Source: Rubrivivax sp.
GTDB taxonomy: Bacteria > Pseudomonadota > Gammaproteobacteria > Burkholderiales > Burkholderiaceae_C
Assembly: GCA_024641965.1 (NCBI GenBank)
Contig: JAHECC010000004.1
Location: forward strand, 1,315 to 65,314
DNA: 64,000 bases
Direction of reading: 5' to 3'
The notes beneath the pieces are model-generated. The model saw only the letters and a program-made list of their open reading frames with translations, made no database searches and had not been told where the DNA came from. Shown one piece after another: positions 43,165 through 53,460 of this stretch. Both the position numbers and the translations under genes were made by a program. Every line of letters begins with the position of its first letter. The first letter of the stretch is position 1.

Positions 43165-44984
43165 ATGGGCAATTCGACGAAGCGGCGCCCTATGGGAGGG
43201 AAGCGGTCCGCGGCGGTCTCGCCTGCAGGCTCGCGCGAACGCGGTGGCAGTCCCTGGCTTGGGCGCGATGGCAGCGATTCGACAAGTTTCGAGTTGTATC
43301 AGCAACTCGAACGGGAAATCGGACGCTGGTTGCCCGTGCCGGACGCTGCCGTGGCGCCGACCACGGTCATTGGCGCGTACCTCGACTGGGCCATGCACTT
43401 GGCGGCTTCGCCGGCCAAGCAGGCGGAGCTGGCGCAGTTCGGCGTCGAGCAGTGGATGCGCGCGTGGCAATCGCTGTTGGGCGACACGCCCGAGCTCAGG
43501 CCATTGCCGCAGGACAAGCGCTTTGTCGATCCGTCGTGGCAGGCGCCACCGTACCGCTGGCTGGCGCAGGCTTTCCAGTTGCAGCAGCAATGGTGGCAAC
43601 ACGCCACCACCGGCGTGCCCGGCGTGACGCGGCATCACGAACACATGGTCAGCTTTGGCGCGCGGCAATGGCTCGACTTGGCGGCGCCTTCGAACTTTGT
43701 TTCCACCAACCCGCAGGTGCAGCAGCGCACGCTCGCCGAAGGCGGCATGAACCTGCTGCGCGGTGCGATGCATGCGTGGGATGACGCCTTGCACGAAGCC
43801 CTCGACCTGCCGCCAGCGGGTGCCGAGGCCTATGTCGTCGGCGAGAACATGGCTGTCACGCCGGGTCAGGTGGTCTTCCGCAACCGGCTTATCGAACTCA
43901 TCCAGTACGCACCGAGCACGCCCACGGTGCATGCCGAGCCGGTGTTGATCGTGCCGGCGTGGATCATGAAGTACTACGTTCTCGATTTGACACCGGCGGA
44001 CTCTCTGGTCAAGCACCTGGTCGACAGCGGCTTCACGGTCTTCACCATCTCGTGGAAGAACCCCGACGCGCAGGACCGCGACCTGAGCATGGACGACTAC
44101 GAGAACCTGGGCGTGCGCGCGGCGTTGCAGGCGGTGCGGCAAATCGTGCCGCGCCAGCTGCTGCATGCCGTGGGTTACTGCCTTGGCGGCACCTTGCTGT
44201 CCATCGTCGCGGCGGCGCTCGGTCGCGACGGCGATGCGGCGCTGAAGACAGTGACGCTGCTGGCCGCACAAACCGATTTCGCCGACCCGGGCGAGCTTGC
44301 ACTGTTCATCGACGAGAGCCAGGTGGCCTACCTGGAAAACCTGATGTGGCGCAGCGGCTACCTCGACAAGCGGCAGATGAAGAGTACCTTCCAGATGCTG
44401 CGCTCGAAGGACCTGGTCTGGTCCTACCGGCTGCACAACCAGCTGCTGGGCGAGCGGCTGCCGGTGAATGCGTTGATGGCCTGGAACGCCGACGGCACGC
44501 GGCTGCCCTACCGCATGCACAGCGAATACCTGCACGGCATGTTCCTGCGTAACGCGCTGGCGCGCGGCGAATGGCGCAGCGGCGGCCTGCCGGTGAACCT
44601 GGCGAGCATCCGCGTGCCCGTGTTCAACGTCGGTGCGATGCAGGATCATGTCGCACCCTGGCGCTCGGTATACAAGCTGCACCGCCTGACCGATGCCGAG
44701 CAGACCTTCGTACTCACTGCCGGCGGCCACAATGTCGGCATCGTCAACCCGCCCGGACAGGCACGCTCCAGCTACCAGATGCGCCGATGGCGCGCCGGCG
44801 ACCGCCTGCTCACGCCCGACGAATGGCTGCAGGCCACACCGGTCGAGGCAGGCTCATGGTGGAGCGCCTGGGTGCCTTGGCTGAAGGAGCACAGTTCGCG
44901 TCAGGTGGCGCCGCCGGCGATGGGTGCGCCGCGCGCGCGCCTCGCGCCGCTGGTTCCCGCGCCCGGCGAGTACGTGCACCAGCG

Positions 44985-44988
<4 letters not shown>
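43165..44988 (+). CDS. phaC: poly(3-hydroxyalkanoate) synthase, class I-like (start uncertain 43117-43192)
   Basis: [13 protein letters not shown] lipase box, [46 protein letters not shown]. Confidence 0.9.
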
Positions 44989-45719
<731 letters not shown>

Positions 45720-45725
45720 AATCGT

Positions 45726-45805
45726 CGGCCCCCACGTCGCAGCGTACCGTTCCTGCCCCCCAGGGGGGTCATGACCGCCTTGGGGCGGCCCAGCGGCGGT
45801 CATGA
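45726..45805. repeat. GC-rich palindromic intergenic element overlapping permease start
   Basis: CCCCCC-A-GGGGGG palindrome plus perfect 11-bp inverted repeat TCATGACCGCC...GGCGGTCATGA (45769-45779/45795-45805). Confidence 0.6.
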
Positions 45806-48174
45806 AGACTCTCGACAAGAAGCTGCTGCGCGACCTGCGCGCGATGTGGAGCCAGGCCCTGACGATTGCGCTGGTCGTCGCCAGCGGCGTCGGCGGTTTC
45901 ATCACCAGCTTGTCGGCCGTGGATTCGCTGGCGCTGGCGCGCGACCGCTTCTACGCCGAAGGGCGCTTCGCCGAGGTCTTCGCCAGCGTCAAGCGTGCGC
46001 CGCAATCCATGCTCGATCCGCTGCGCGCGCTGGGCGGCGTGGCCGACGCGCAGACCACCATCGAGCAGATCGTGCGCGTGGAGATCCCGGGCTCGAGCGA
46101 CCCGATCGTCGGCCAGCTGATCGGACTCGACGCGCGCGCCCCACAGCGCATGAACCTGATTACCGTGAGCGCCGGGCGCATGCTCGATCCCGACGGTGGT
46201 TCACACGCCGACGGCAGCCTGGAAGCACTGGTGTCCGAGGGCTTCGCGGCGGCGCGTGGGTTGAAACCCGGGGACCGCCTGAATGCGCTCATCAACGGTA
46301 AGCAGCGCAGTTTGGTCATCGTCGGCACGGCCTTGTCGCCCGAGTTCATCTTCGCCGGGCTTTGGGGCATGCCCGACCTGCGCGGTTTCGGCATCTTCTG
46401 GATCGACCACGACGCACTCGCCGCCGCCTACGACATGCGCGGCGCCTTCAACCGCGTGGCACTGAAGCTGGCCCCAGGGGCCTCGGAGCCGGCCGTCGTC
46501 GATGGCCTGACGCAATTGCTGTCGCGTTACGGCGGGCGCGAGGCCCATGGGCGCGACGAACAGGGCTCGCACGCCATGCTCGACAACGAGATCAAGGAGC
46601 AGCGTGTGCTCGGCACCGTGCTGCCGGCCATCTTCCTGGGTGTGGCCGCGTTCTTGCTGAACGTCGTGGTGTCGCGGCTGGTGTCCACGCAACGCGAGCA
46701 GATCGCCGCGCTGAAGGCACTCGGTTACCACGACATCGTGATCGGCACACACTACCTCAAGCTGGTGCTGCTGATCGTATTGCTGGGCGTGGGGCTTGGG
46801 CTGGGGCTCGGCCACTGGCTCGGCGGCTTGTTCACGGGGCTGTATACCGAGTTCTTCCGCCTGCCCTCCTTCGAGCATCGCGTCGCGCCTTCGCTGCTGC
46901 TGTTCAGTGCCGGCGTGGCGGCTCTGACGGCCGTGCTGGGCACGCTCAGCGCCATCGTGGCCACGGTACAGCTACCGCCGGCCGAAGCCATGCGTCCGCC
47001 GGCGCCCGGCAACTATCGCCGCACCCTGCTGGAACGGCTGGGCATTCACGGCCTGCGCCCAGCCCTGCGCATGGTGCTGCGCAACATGGAACGTCGTCCC
47101 TGGCGCACCGGGTTGTCGGTCGGCGGTGTGGCCGCAGCCATCGCCATCGTGGTCATGGGCAACTTCATTCGCGACGCCATCGAGGTGGTGGTCGACACGC
47201 AGTTCAATCTGAGCCTGCGCGCCGACGTCTCGCTGTGGACGGCCGAGGAGGTGAACGACAGCGTACGCCACGACCTGGCACGGCTGCCGGGCGTGAAGGC
47301 CGTCGAGTCGGATCGCCGCGTGCCGGTGAAACTCATCAACGGCCATCTGCGCGAGCGCGGTGTGATCCGGGGCCTGCCGGCACGCCCCGAACTCAACCGC
47401 ATCATCGACGTGGACCGGCGCCAGACGCTGCCTGCCGGCCGCGACCTGATCCTCACCGACCGGCTGGCGCACAAACTGGGGCTTCAGGTCGGCGACAGGG
47501 TGCGCGTCGAGGTGCTGGAAGGTCGCGCACGCACGCTGCACTTGCGCGTGGGCGCCACCGTGCGGGAAATGATGGGCCTGAACGCCTACATGGAACGCGA
47601 TGCGCTGAATCGCGCACTCGGCGACGGCGACGTGTCCACCGGCTTCATCCTCGCCGTCGACCGCGGCGGCGAAGCCACGCTGCTGCAGGCCATCAAGTCG
47701 CTGCCGCGCGCTGCCGGCGCCTGGAGCAAGGCCGCGATGCTGCGCAACATGGAGGACATCAGCGCGCGCAACGTGCGCATCATGAGCACCGTGCTGACGC
47801 TTTTCGCCAGCGTCATCGCCGTCGGCGTGGTCTACAACAATGCGCGCATTGCGCTGGCCGAACGTGCCTGGGAACTGGCCAGCCTGCGTGTGCTGGGCTT
47901 CACCCGCGGCGAGGTGTCGACCCTGCTGCTGGGCGAACTGGCCCTGGTGATCGCCTTGGCGCTGCCGCTGGGCATGCTGCTCGGCCTGGGGCTGACCCAC
48001 CTGATCACTGAACTGCTCAAGTCCGACCAGTTCTACTTTCCGGTGGTCATCCGCGCGCGCACCTACGCCCTGGCCGGGCTGTGTGTGGTGGCTGCGGGCG
48101 CCGCCAGCGCGCTGGTGGTGCGCCGGCGCATCGACCGGCTGGACATGGTCTCGGCATTGAAGACGAGGGAATGA
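45802..48174 (+). CDS. ABC transporter permease, FtsX-like duplicated domains
   Basis: FtsX/MacB-like segments FLGVAAFLLNVVVSRLVSTQREQIAALKALGYHDI and C-terminal ASLRVLGFTRGEVSTLLLGELALV. Confidence 0.88.
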   Translation: MKTLDKKLLRDLRAMWSQALTIALVVASGVGGFITSLSAVDSLALARDRFYAEGRFAEVFASVKRAPQSMLDPLRALGGVADAQTTIEQIVRVEIPGSSDPIVGQLIGLDARAPQRMNLITVSAGRMLDPDGGSHADGSLEALVSEGFAAARGLKPGDRLNALINGKQRSLVIVGTALSPEFIFAGLWGMPDLRGFGIFWIDHDALAAAYDMRGAFNRVALKLAPGASEPAVVDGLTQLLSRYGGREAHGRDEQGSHAMLDNEIKEQRVLGTVLPAIFLGVAAFLLNVVVSRLVSTQREQIAALKALGYHDIVIGTHYLKLVLLIVLLGVGLGLGLGHWLGGLFTGLYTEFFRLPSFEHRVAPSLLLFSAGVAALTAVLGTLSAIVATVQLPPAEAMRPPAPGNYRRTLLERLGIHGLRPALRMVLRNMERRPWRTGLSVGGVAAAIAIVVMGNFIRDAIEVVVDTQFNLSLRADVSLWTAEEVNDSVRHDLARLPGVKAVESDRRVPVKLINGHLRERGVIRGLPARPELNRIIDVDRRQTLPAGRDLILTDRLAHKLGLQVGDRVRVEVLEGRARTLHLRVGATVREMMGLNAYMERDALNRALGDGDVSTGFILAVDRGGEATLLQAIKSLPRAAGAWSKAAMLRNMEDISARNVRIMSTVLTLFASVIAVGVVYNNARIALAERAWELASLRVLGFTRGEVSTLLLGELALVIALALPLGMLLGLGLTHLITELLKSDQFYFPVVIRARTYALAGLCVVAAGAASALVVRRRIDRLDMVSALKTRE

Positions 48175-48175
48175 G

Positions 48176-49393
48176 ATGCAACGCAGGAGCTGGATCTATG
48201 GCGGCATCGCCGCGGCGGGCCTGGCGGGCTTGCTCGCCTGGGCTTTCGCGCCGCGGCCGGTCGAGGTGGAGTTGGGGCAAGTCAGCCAGGGCCACTTCGA
48301 AACCACGATCGACGAAGACGCAAAGACACGTTTGCGCGAGCGCTATGTGCTGTCGGCGCCGTTGGCCGGTCGGCTGGCACGCATGAGCCTGCGCGAGGGT
48401 GACACGGTCGCGGCCGGCGACATCGTCGCGCGGCTCGCGCCGGTGCTTTCGCCGCTGCTCGACGAGCGCAGCCTGCGCGAACAGCGCGCCCGGGTCGAGA
48501 TCACGCAGGCCCAGGTGCAGCGTGCCAAGGCCCGCGTCGAGGGCGCGAACGTGGCGCTGCAGCAGGCGAAGAATGAAGTTCAACGCACCGAGCAGCTTGC
48601 GGGCCAGGGCTTCGTCTCGCCGACCAAGCTCGACAACGATCGCCTGACGGCGCTGGCGGCGCAGAAGGAACTCGATGCTGCCGTCGAGGAGCGCCATATC
48701 GCCGAACACGGGGTCGAGCAGGCACGTGCCGCGCTGCTCGCCGTCAGCCGGCCGCTGTCGGCAGGCAATGGCAGTTTCGAGCTGCGTGCACCGGTAGCCG
48801 GCCGTGTATTGCGCGTGCTGCAGGGCAGCGAGACCGTGGTGGCGCTGGGTGCGCCGCTGCTGGAATTGGGCAACACGCGCGAGTTGGAGGTCGTTGCCGA
48901 ACTGTTGACCACCGACGCTTTGCGTGCGCAGCCGGGCAGCCGCGTGCGTATCGAGCGCTGGGGTGGCGACGGCGTGCTCGAAGGCCGTGTGCGCCGTGTC
49001 GAGCCGGCGGCCTTCACCAAGGTCTCGGCTCTGGGCGTGGAGGAGCAGCGTGTGAACGTACTGATCGACATCAGCAGCCCGGTCGAACAATGGCGTGCGC
49101 TCGGTGACGGCTATCGCGTGGGGGTGCGCATCGTCACGCGCTCGGTTGACAGCGCGCTGAAGGTGCCGGCCAGCGCGGTCTTCCCGCTGCCAGCGGCCGA
49201 TGCCGGATCGACAGAAGGCATGGCCGTGTTCACGCTGCGCGACGGTCGTGCGCGGTTGACGTCGGTGCGGGTCGGCGCGCGCAATGGTGACGAAGCCTGG
49301 CTGACCGAGGGGCCGGGCGTCGGGGAAAGCGTCATCGTGTACCCGCCGGCGGCGGTACGCGACGGGGTGCGCGTGAAGGAACGGCAGGTCTAG
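48176..49393 (+). CDS. HlyD-family periplasmic adaptor
   Basis: N-terminal TM, coiled-coil region, PVAGRVLRVLQGSETVVALGAPLLELGNT lipoyl-like domain. Confidence 0.88.
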   Translation: MQRRSWIYGGIAAAGLAGLLAWAFAPRPVEVELGQVSQGHFETTIDEDAKTRLRERYVLSAPLAGRLARMSLREGDTVAAGDIVARLAPVLSPLLDERSLREQRARVEITQAQVQRAKARVEGANVALQQAKNEVQRTEQLAGQGFVSPTKLDNDRLTALAAQKELDAAVEERHIAEHGVEQARAALLAVSRPLSAGNGSFELRAPVAGRVLRVLQGSETVVALGAPLLELGNTRELEVVAELLTTDALRAQPGSRVRIERWGGDGVLEGRVRRVEPAAFTKVSALGVEEQRVNVLIDISSPVEQWRALGDGYRVGVRIVTRSVDSALKVPASAVFPLPAADAGSTEGMAVFTLRDGRARLTSVRVGARNGDEAWLTEGPGVGESVIVYPPAAVRDGVRVKERQV

Positions 49394-49500
49394 CACGCGA
49401 GCATCGTGACGGCGCGCAAGGCCGAGCGGGAAGTCAAAGCTGCTAATCTCGCGTCGGCTGGCAACGGCCCTACACTTTCCGCCCCAACGGACCCGCCCGC

Positions 49501-50226
49501 TTGAACCCAGACCTTCACATCGCCGTTCTCGACGACGAAGTCGAAATCACCCAGCTGTTGGCCGGCTATCTGCAGAGCCACGGCTACCGGGTCACGCAGT
49601 TGCATGACGGGCGCTCGCTGATGCGCACCATGCAGGCCGATCCGCCAGCCTTGGTGCTGCTCGACCTGGGCTTGCCGGGCGAAGACGGCTTCAGCATCGC
49701 GCGCCAGCTGCGCGAACACTGGCAATGTGGCCTGGTCATCGTCAGCGGCCGCGGCGACGCGGTGGACAAGGTGGTCGGCCTGGAAGTCGGCGCCGACGAT
49801 TACGTCACCAAACCCTTCGACCTGCGCGAACTGCTGGCGCGCATCAAGGCCGTGCTGCGCCGCATGGTGCCGGCAGCAGGTCCGGCCAAGGCACAGCCAT
49901 CCGCGCCTGGGCCCATGCACTTTGCCGGCTGGGCGCTGGACGCTGCGGCGCGCCGGCTGGTGAATCCGCAAGGGCAGGACGTGAGCCTGACGAGCGGCGA
50001 ATTCGATCTGCTGCACACCTTCGTGCAGAACGCCGGGCGCGTGCTGTCGCGCGATTTCCTGCTCGAGCGCACGCGCGGGCGCGAAGCCGGGCCCTACGAC
50101 CGCACCATCGACGTGCAGGTGGGACGGCTGCGCAAGAAACTCGAGGTCTCGCCCGGCGATCCGCGGATCATCAAGTCGGTACGCGGCGCCGGCTACATCC
50201 TGGTGCCCGCCGTCGTCGTCGACTAA
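49501..50226 (+). CDS. OmpR-family response regulator (TTG start)
   Basis: IAVLDDEVEITQLLAGYL, LLDLGLPGEDGFSIARQLR, GADDYVTKPFDLRELLARI, winged-helix C-terminus VGRLRKKLEVSPGDPRIIKSVRGAGYIL. Confidence 0.92.
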   Translation: MNPDLHIAVLDDEVEITQLLAGYLQSHGYRVTQLHDGRSLMRTMQADPPALVLLDLGLPGEDGFSIARQLREHWQCGLVIVSGRGDAVDKVVGLEVGADDYVTKPFDLRELLARIKAVLRRMVPAAGPAKAQPSAPGPMHFAGWALDAAARRLVNPQGQDVSLTSGEFDLLHTFVQNAGRVLSRDFLLERTRGREAGPYDRTIDVQVGRLRKKLEVSPGDPRIIKSVRGAGYILVPAVVVD

Positions 50227-50229
50227 TAT

Positions 50230-50300
50230 GCAGGCGCCCCCACGCTCACTGCGTTTGCTTCCCCCAGGGCTCGGAACGAGCCCCTTCATGGCTCATGGGG
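50230..50300. repeat. degenerate second copy of GC-rich intergenic element
   Basis: GCGCCCCCACGCTCACTGCGTTTGCTTCCCCCAGGG resembles GGCCCCCACGTCGCAGCGTACCGTTCCTGCCCCCCAGGG at 45728. Confidence 0.45.
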
Positions 50301-52433
50301 AGCGTCAGTACCTACGCGCGGCCGGGCGGTCCTGACATGGGCATCGCGGCGCCCCTCACGCCGCAGCGGCCGGGCTCGGGCTCTTCGGAAATCGCGCTGC
50401 TGCAGGAATTGTTTCGCGCCCACCCGGACGTGCTGTTGCTGGTCGATCCGGGCGGTCGCATCGTGCGTGCCAATCCGGCTGCCGTGGCCATGCTGGGCTA
50501 CGCTGCCGAGGAACTGCTCGGCTTGCTGGTGGACACGCTGGTGCCGGCGACGGCACGCGCGCAGCACGCCGCTTTGCGCGAGCGCTATGGCCAGGACCCG
50601 CTACCGCGCCCGATGGGCACGCGCATGGGCCTGACGGCGCTGCGCAAGGACGGCAGCGAGGTGAATGTCGAGATCGCACTGAGCCCGCTTCAGGGCCTTG
50701 ACCAGCGCTACGTCGTGGCCGCACTTCGGGACATCAGCGCCTACCCGCGCGTGCAGAAGGTGCTGCAGCGGGCAGGCTACAGCGAGCACCTGGCGCAACT
50801 CGGACGCGTGGCGGTGGATGCACGTGAACCGCAGGTGGTGCTCGACCAGGTGTCGGCCATTGCGACTGGGGCGCTGCAGGCCGACACGGCGCTGATCTAC
50901 CTGCTCGAAAGCAATCTGAGCGATTTCCGGCTCGCCAGCGGCGCCGGCCTGGTGGCCGGCAGCGCCATCGGTTCGAAGCTGCCCAACCGACCCGATACCT
51001 TGCCTGGGTTCGTGCTGCACGAAGGCCATGCGGTGAAGGTGCCTGACCTGCGCCACGAAGAACGCTTCAGCTTCCCCGCCGCCTACGTCGAGGCCGGGCT
51101 GACGGTGGCGCTGGCCGTGCCGCTGTCCGATCGCGGCCGCACCATCGGCGCCATCGTCGTGTGCGGTCGTGCATCGCTGCACTTCGGCGACGATGAACTG
51201 CACTTCGTCGAGTCGCTTTGCAATCTGCTCGCCACCTGCTTGCAGCGCGCGCAGTCCGAAGACGCACTGAAACACGCGCAGCGTCTCGAGACCGTGGGGC
51301 AGCTCACCGGCGGCATCGCCCATGACTTCAACAACCTGCTGACCATCATCCAGGGCAGCCTGCAGGTGCTCGAGGAAATACCGTCGCTGGCCAACGACAC
51401 CTATGGCCAACAGCTCGTCGGCGCGGCGTTGCGCGCATCGCGGCGCGGTGCGGAGCTGACCGGCAAATTGCTGGCCTTCTCGCGCCGCCAGGTGCTGCAG
51501 CCCGACGCCGTGGACACCAGTGCGATGCTGCATTCACTGGCCGACATGCTGCGCCGCACGCTCGACCAGAGCATCCGCATCCAGGTGGATGCGCCAGCGG
51601 CCTGCCCGCCGGTGCAGGCCGATCCGGGCCAGCTCGAAGCGGCGCTGCTGAACATTGCCGTGAACGCGCGCGATGCCATGCTGGACGGCGGCACGCTGCG
51701 CTTTCGGGCGCGGGTCTGCAACCACCTGCCGGCCGAGGTCCGCCACAACCTCGACGACAAGAGCGCCGACGACGCGTCGTTCGTTGCCATCAGCGTGACA
51801 GACAGCGGCAGCGGCATGACCGAGGTGGTCAAGCGACGCGCCTTCGAACCCTTCTTCACCACCAAGGAAGCCGGCCGCGGCACCGGCCTGGGACTGAGCA
51901 CGGTGTATGGTTTCGTCACGCAGTCGAGCGGCGGCGTCACGGTGGACAGCACCCTGGGCATCGGCACGACGATGACGCTGTACCTGCCTAGACCCTTGGA
52001 CAGGACAGCGAGCGGCGATGCAGACGATGCCTCGAGCCATGCGCTGCCGAAGGGCCTGCGCGTGCTGCTGGTCGAAGACGACAGTGATGTGCGCCAGGTG
52101 GTACGGGCGTTCCTGGACGGTCTGGGCTGCCGTGTCACGCTGGCTTCGAGCGGCGAACAGGCCCTGCTGGCGGTGAGCGGCCATGGACCCTTCGACCTGT
52201 TGCTCAGCGACATTGCCCTGGGCGCCGGCATGCGCGGCACCGAACTCGCAAGGCGCGCACGACATAGCCAACCGACGTTGGCGGTATTGCTGATGTCGGG
52301 TTATGCGTCGGAACTGCTGAAAGCGGATCGCGATGCACCACCCGGTTGGCTGCAATTGCGCAAGCCCTTCACCCGCGCCGAACTCGCCGCCGCCATGCTG
52401 CGCCAGTTCACCCGGCGCGAGCCTTCGGGCTGA
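50295..52433 (+). CDS. hybrid sensor histidine kinase (PAS-GAF-HisKA-HATPase-REC)
   Basis: PAS LLVDPGGRIVRANPAAVAMLGY, H-box LTGGIAHDFNNLLTIIQGSL, GRGTGLGLSTVYGFV, REC LLVEDDSDVRQVVRAFL. Confidence 0.92.
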   Translation: MGSVSTYARPGGPDMGIAAPLTPQRPGSGSSEIALLQELFRAHPDVLLLVDPGGRIVRANPAAVAMLGYAAEELLGLLVDTLVPATARAQHAALRERYGQDPLPRPMGTRMGLTALRKDGSEVNVEIALSPLQGLDQRYVVAALRDISAYPRVQKVLQRAGYSEHLAQLGRVAVDAREPQVVLDQVSAIATGALQADTALIYLLESNLSDFRLASGAGLVAGSAIGSKLPNRPDTLPGFVLHEGHAVKVPDLRHEERFSFPAAYVEAGLTVALAVPLSDRGRTIGAIVVCGRASLHFGDDELHFVESLCNLLATCLQRAQSEDALKHAQRLETVGQLTGGIAHDFNNLLTIIQGSLQVLEEIPSLANDTYGQQLVGAALRASRRGAELTGKLLAFSRRQVLQPDAVDTSAMLHSLADMLRRTLDQSIRIQVDAPAACPPVQADPGQLEAALLNIAVNARDAMLDGGTLRFRARVCNHLPAEVRHNLDDKSADDASFVAISVTDSGSGMTEVVKRRAFEPFFTTKEAGRGTGLGLSTVYGFVTQSSGGVTVDSTLGIGTTMTLYLPRPLDRTASGDADDASSHALPKGLRVLLVEDDSDVRQVVRAFLDGLGCRVTLASSGEQALLAVSGHGPFDLLLSDIALGAGMRGTELARRARHSQPTLAVLLMSGYASELLKADRDAPPGWLQLRKPFTRAELAAAMLRQFTRREPSG

Positions 52434-52443
52434 AACGCGAGAT

Positions 52444-53232
52444 CTACTGCAACACCGTCGCCGCCGGCGCCAGGCTGCGATGCACGAACTCGGCCAACGC
52501 ACCGACGTGCGGAATCTGGATGTCGCGCCGGCCCTTTTCGGCGAAGTGGATCAGCTGGTTGCGCGCCAGACGTGACAGGGCCCGACTCACCGTTTCCAGC
52601 GTCATGCCCAGATAGTTGCCGATCTCGGCGCGCGTCATGCGCAGCGTGATCTGGTCGGTGCGCATGCCGCGCCGCGCCAGCGATTCTGCCCAGTAGCGCA
52701 GGAAGTCAGCCACGCGGGCGTCGGCGCTCAATGTGCACACCGACATCAGTGAATCACGGTCGCGCGCGATTTCGCGGCTCATCGCCACATGCAGCAGGTT
52801 CATCAGTTCCGGCTGGCGCGCGCAGGCGTCGAGCACCGTGTCGTAGCGCAGGATCCAGACCTCGCCGGTGTCCATGGCCACGGCGTCACAGGTGTAGCGG
52901 CTGTTGGCAATGCCGTCAAAACCCAGCCAATCGCCGCGGAACTTCAGGCCGACCACCTGCTCCCGACCATCCAGCGACAGGTTGACGACCTTGAAGAAGC
53001 CGGAGTTCAACACGTACAGGTTGCCGAAGTGCTCGCCGGTCTGATAGATCAGGTCACCGGCATGCACCATACGGCGCGGCGGCGCGAACAAGCCGTTCAG
53101 CAATTGCAGGTTGTTGGCGATGGCCTGGCTCGCACGCTGGCACATGGCCTCGTCGATGCTGAGCTTTGCAGCCGCTGCGGAGATGTTGTGTGCGACTTCG
53201 GTGCTTGTGTCGATGTCGGTTGTGCTCAGCAT
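52444..53232 (-). CDS. Crp/Fnr family transcriptional regulator
   Basis: cNMP-binding fold, MTRAEIGNYLGMTLETVSRALSRLARNQLIHF FNR-type recognition helix (E..SR). Confidence 0.93.
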   Translation of the reverse strand: MLSTTDIDTSTEVAHNISAAAAKLSIDEAMCQRASQAIANNLQLLNGLFAPPRRMVHAGDLIYQTGEHFGNLYVLNSGFFKVVNLSLDGREQVVGLKFRGDWLGFDGIANSRYTCDAVAMDTGEVWILRYDTVLDACARQPELMNLLHVAMSREIARDRDSLMSVCTLSADARVADFLRYWAESLARRGMRTDQITLRMTRAEIGNYLGMTLETVSRALSRLARNQLIHFAEKGRRDIQIPHVGALAEFVHRSLAPAATVLQ

Positions 53233-53383
53233 TCTTGTCTCCTCGGCGGCCTTGGCCGGTTGTTTGTTGCGTTCATGCTAGGAAGGCCTCGAAAACACCG
53301 TGTCAATGTGCAAGCTCATTCGGTAACGTTGTGTGAACACCGCGTATCCGGCGAGCGTCCGGGCCTGGGCTGGCTGCTCTGAA

Positions 53384-53397
53384 TTGACGACAGTCAA
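53384..53397. promoter_or_regulatory. FNR-type box TTGAC-GACA-GTCAA
   Basis: Perfect dyad half sites with 4-nt spacer in the divergent fnr-like / carbamoyltransferase-like intergenic region. Confidence 0.6.
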
Positions 53398-53460
53398 GGC
53401 TCCCCGGACACGCCTCGTTAGCCTGTCCGTTCCCGCAACGGCGGCATCGCATACCCTCCC

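Noticed and set aside
46362-48011. 549-aa plus-strand ORF inside the FtsX permease gene
   Set aside because: Alternate frame of a well-supported CDS; Arg/Ala/Gly-rich low-complexity translation without motifs
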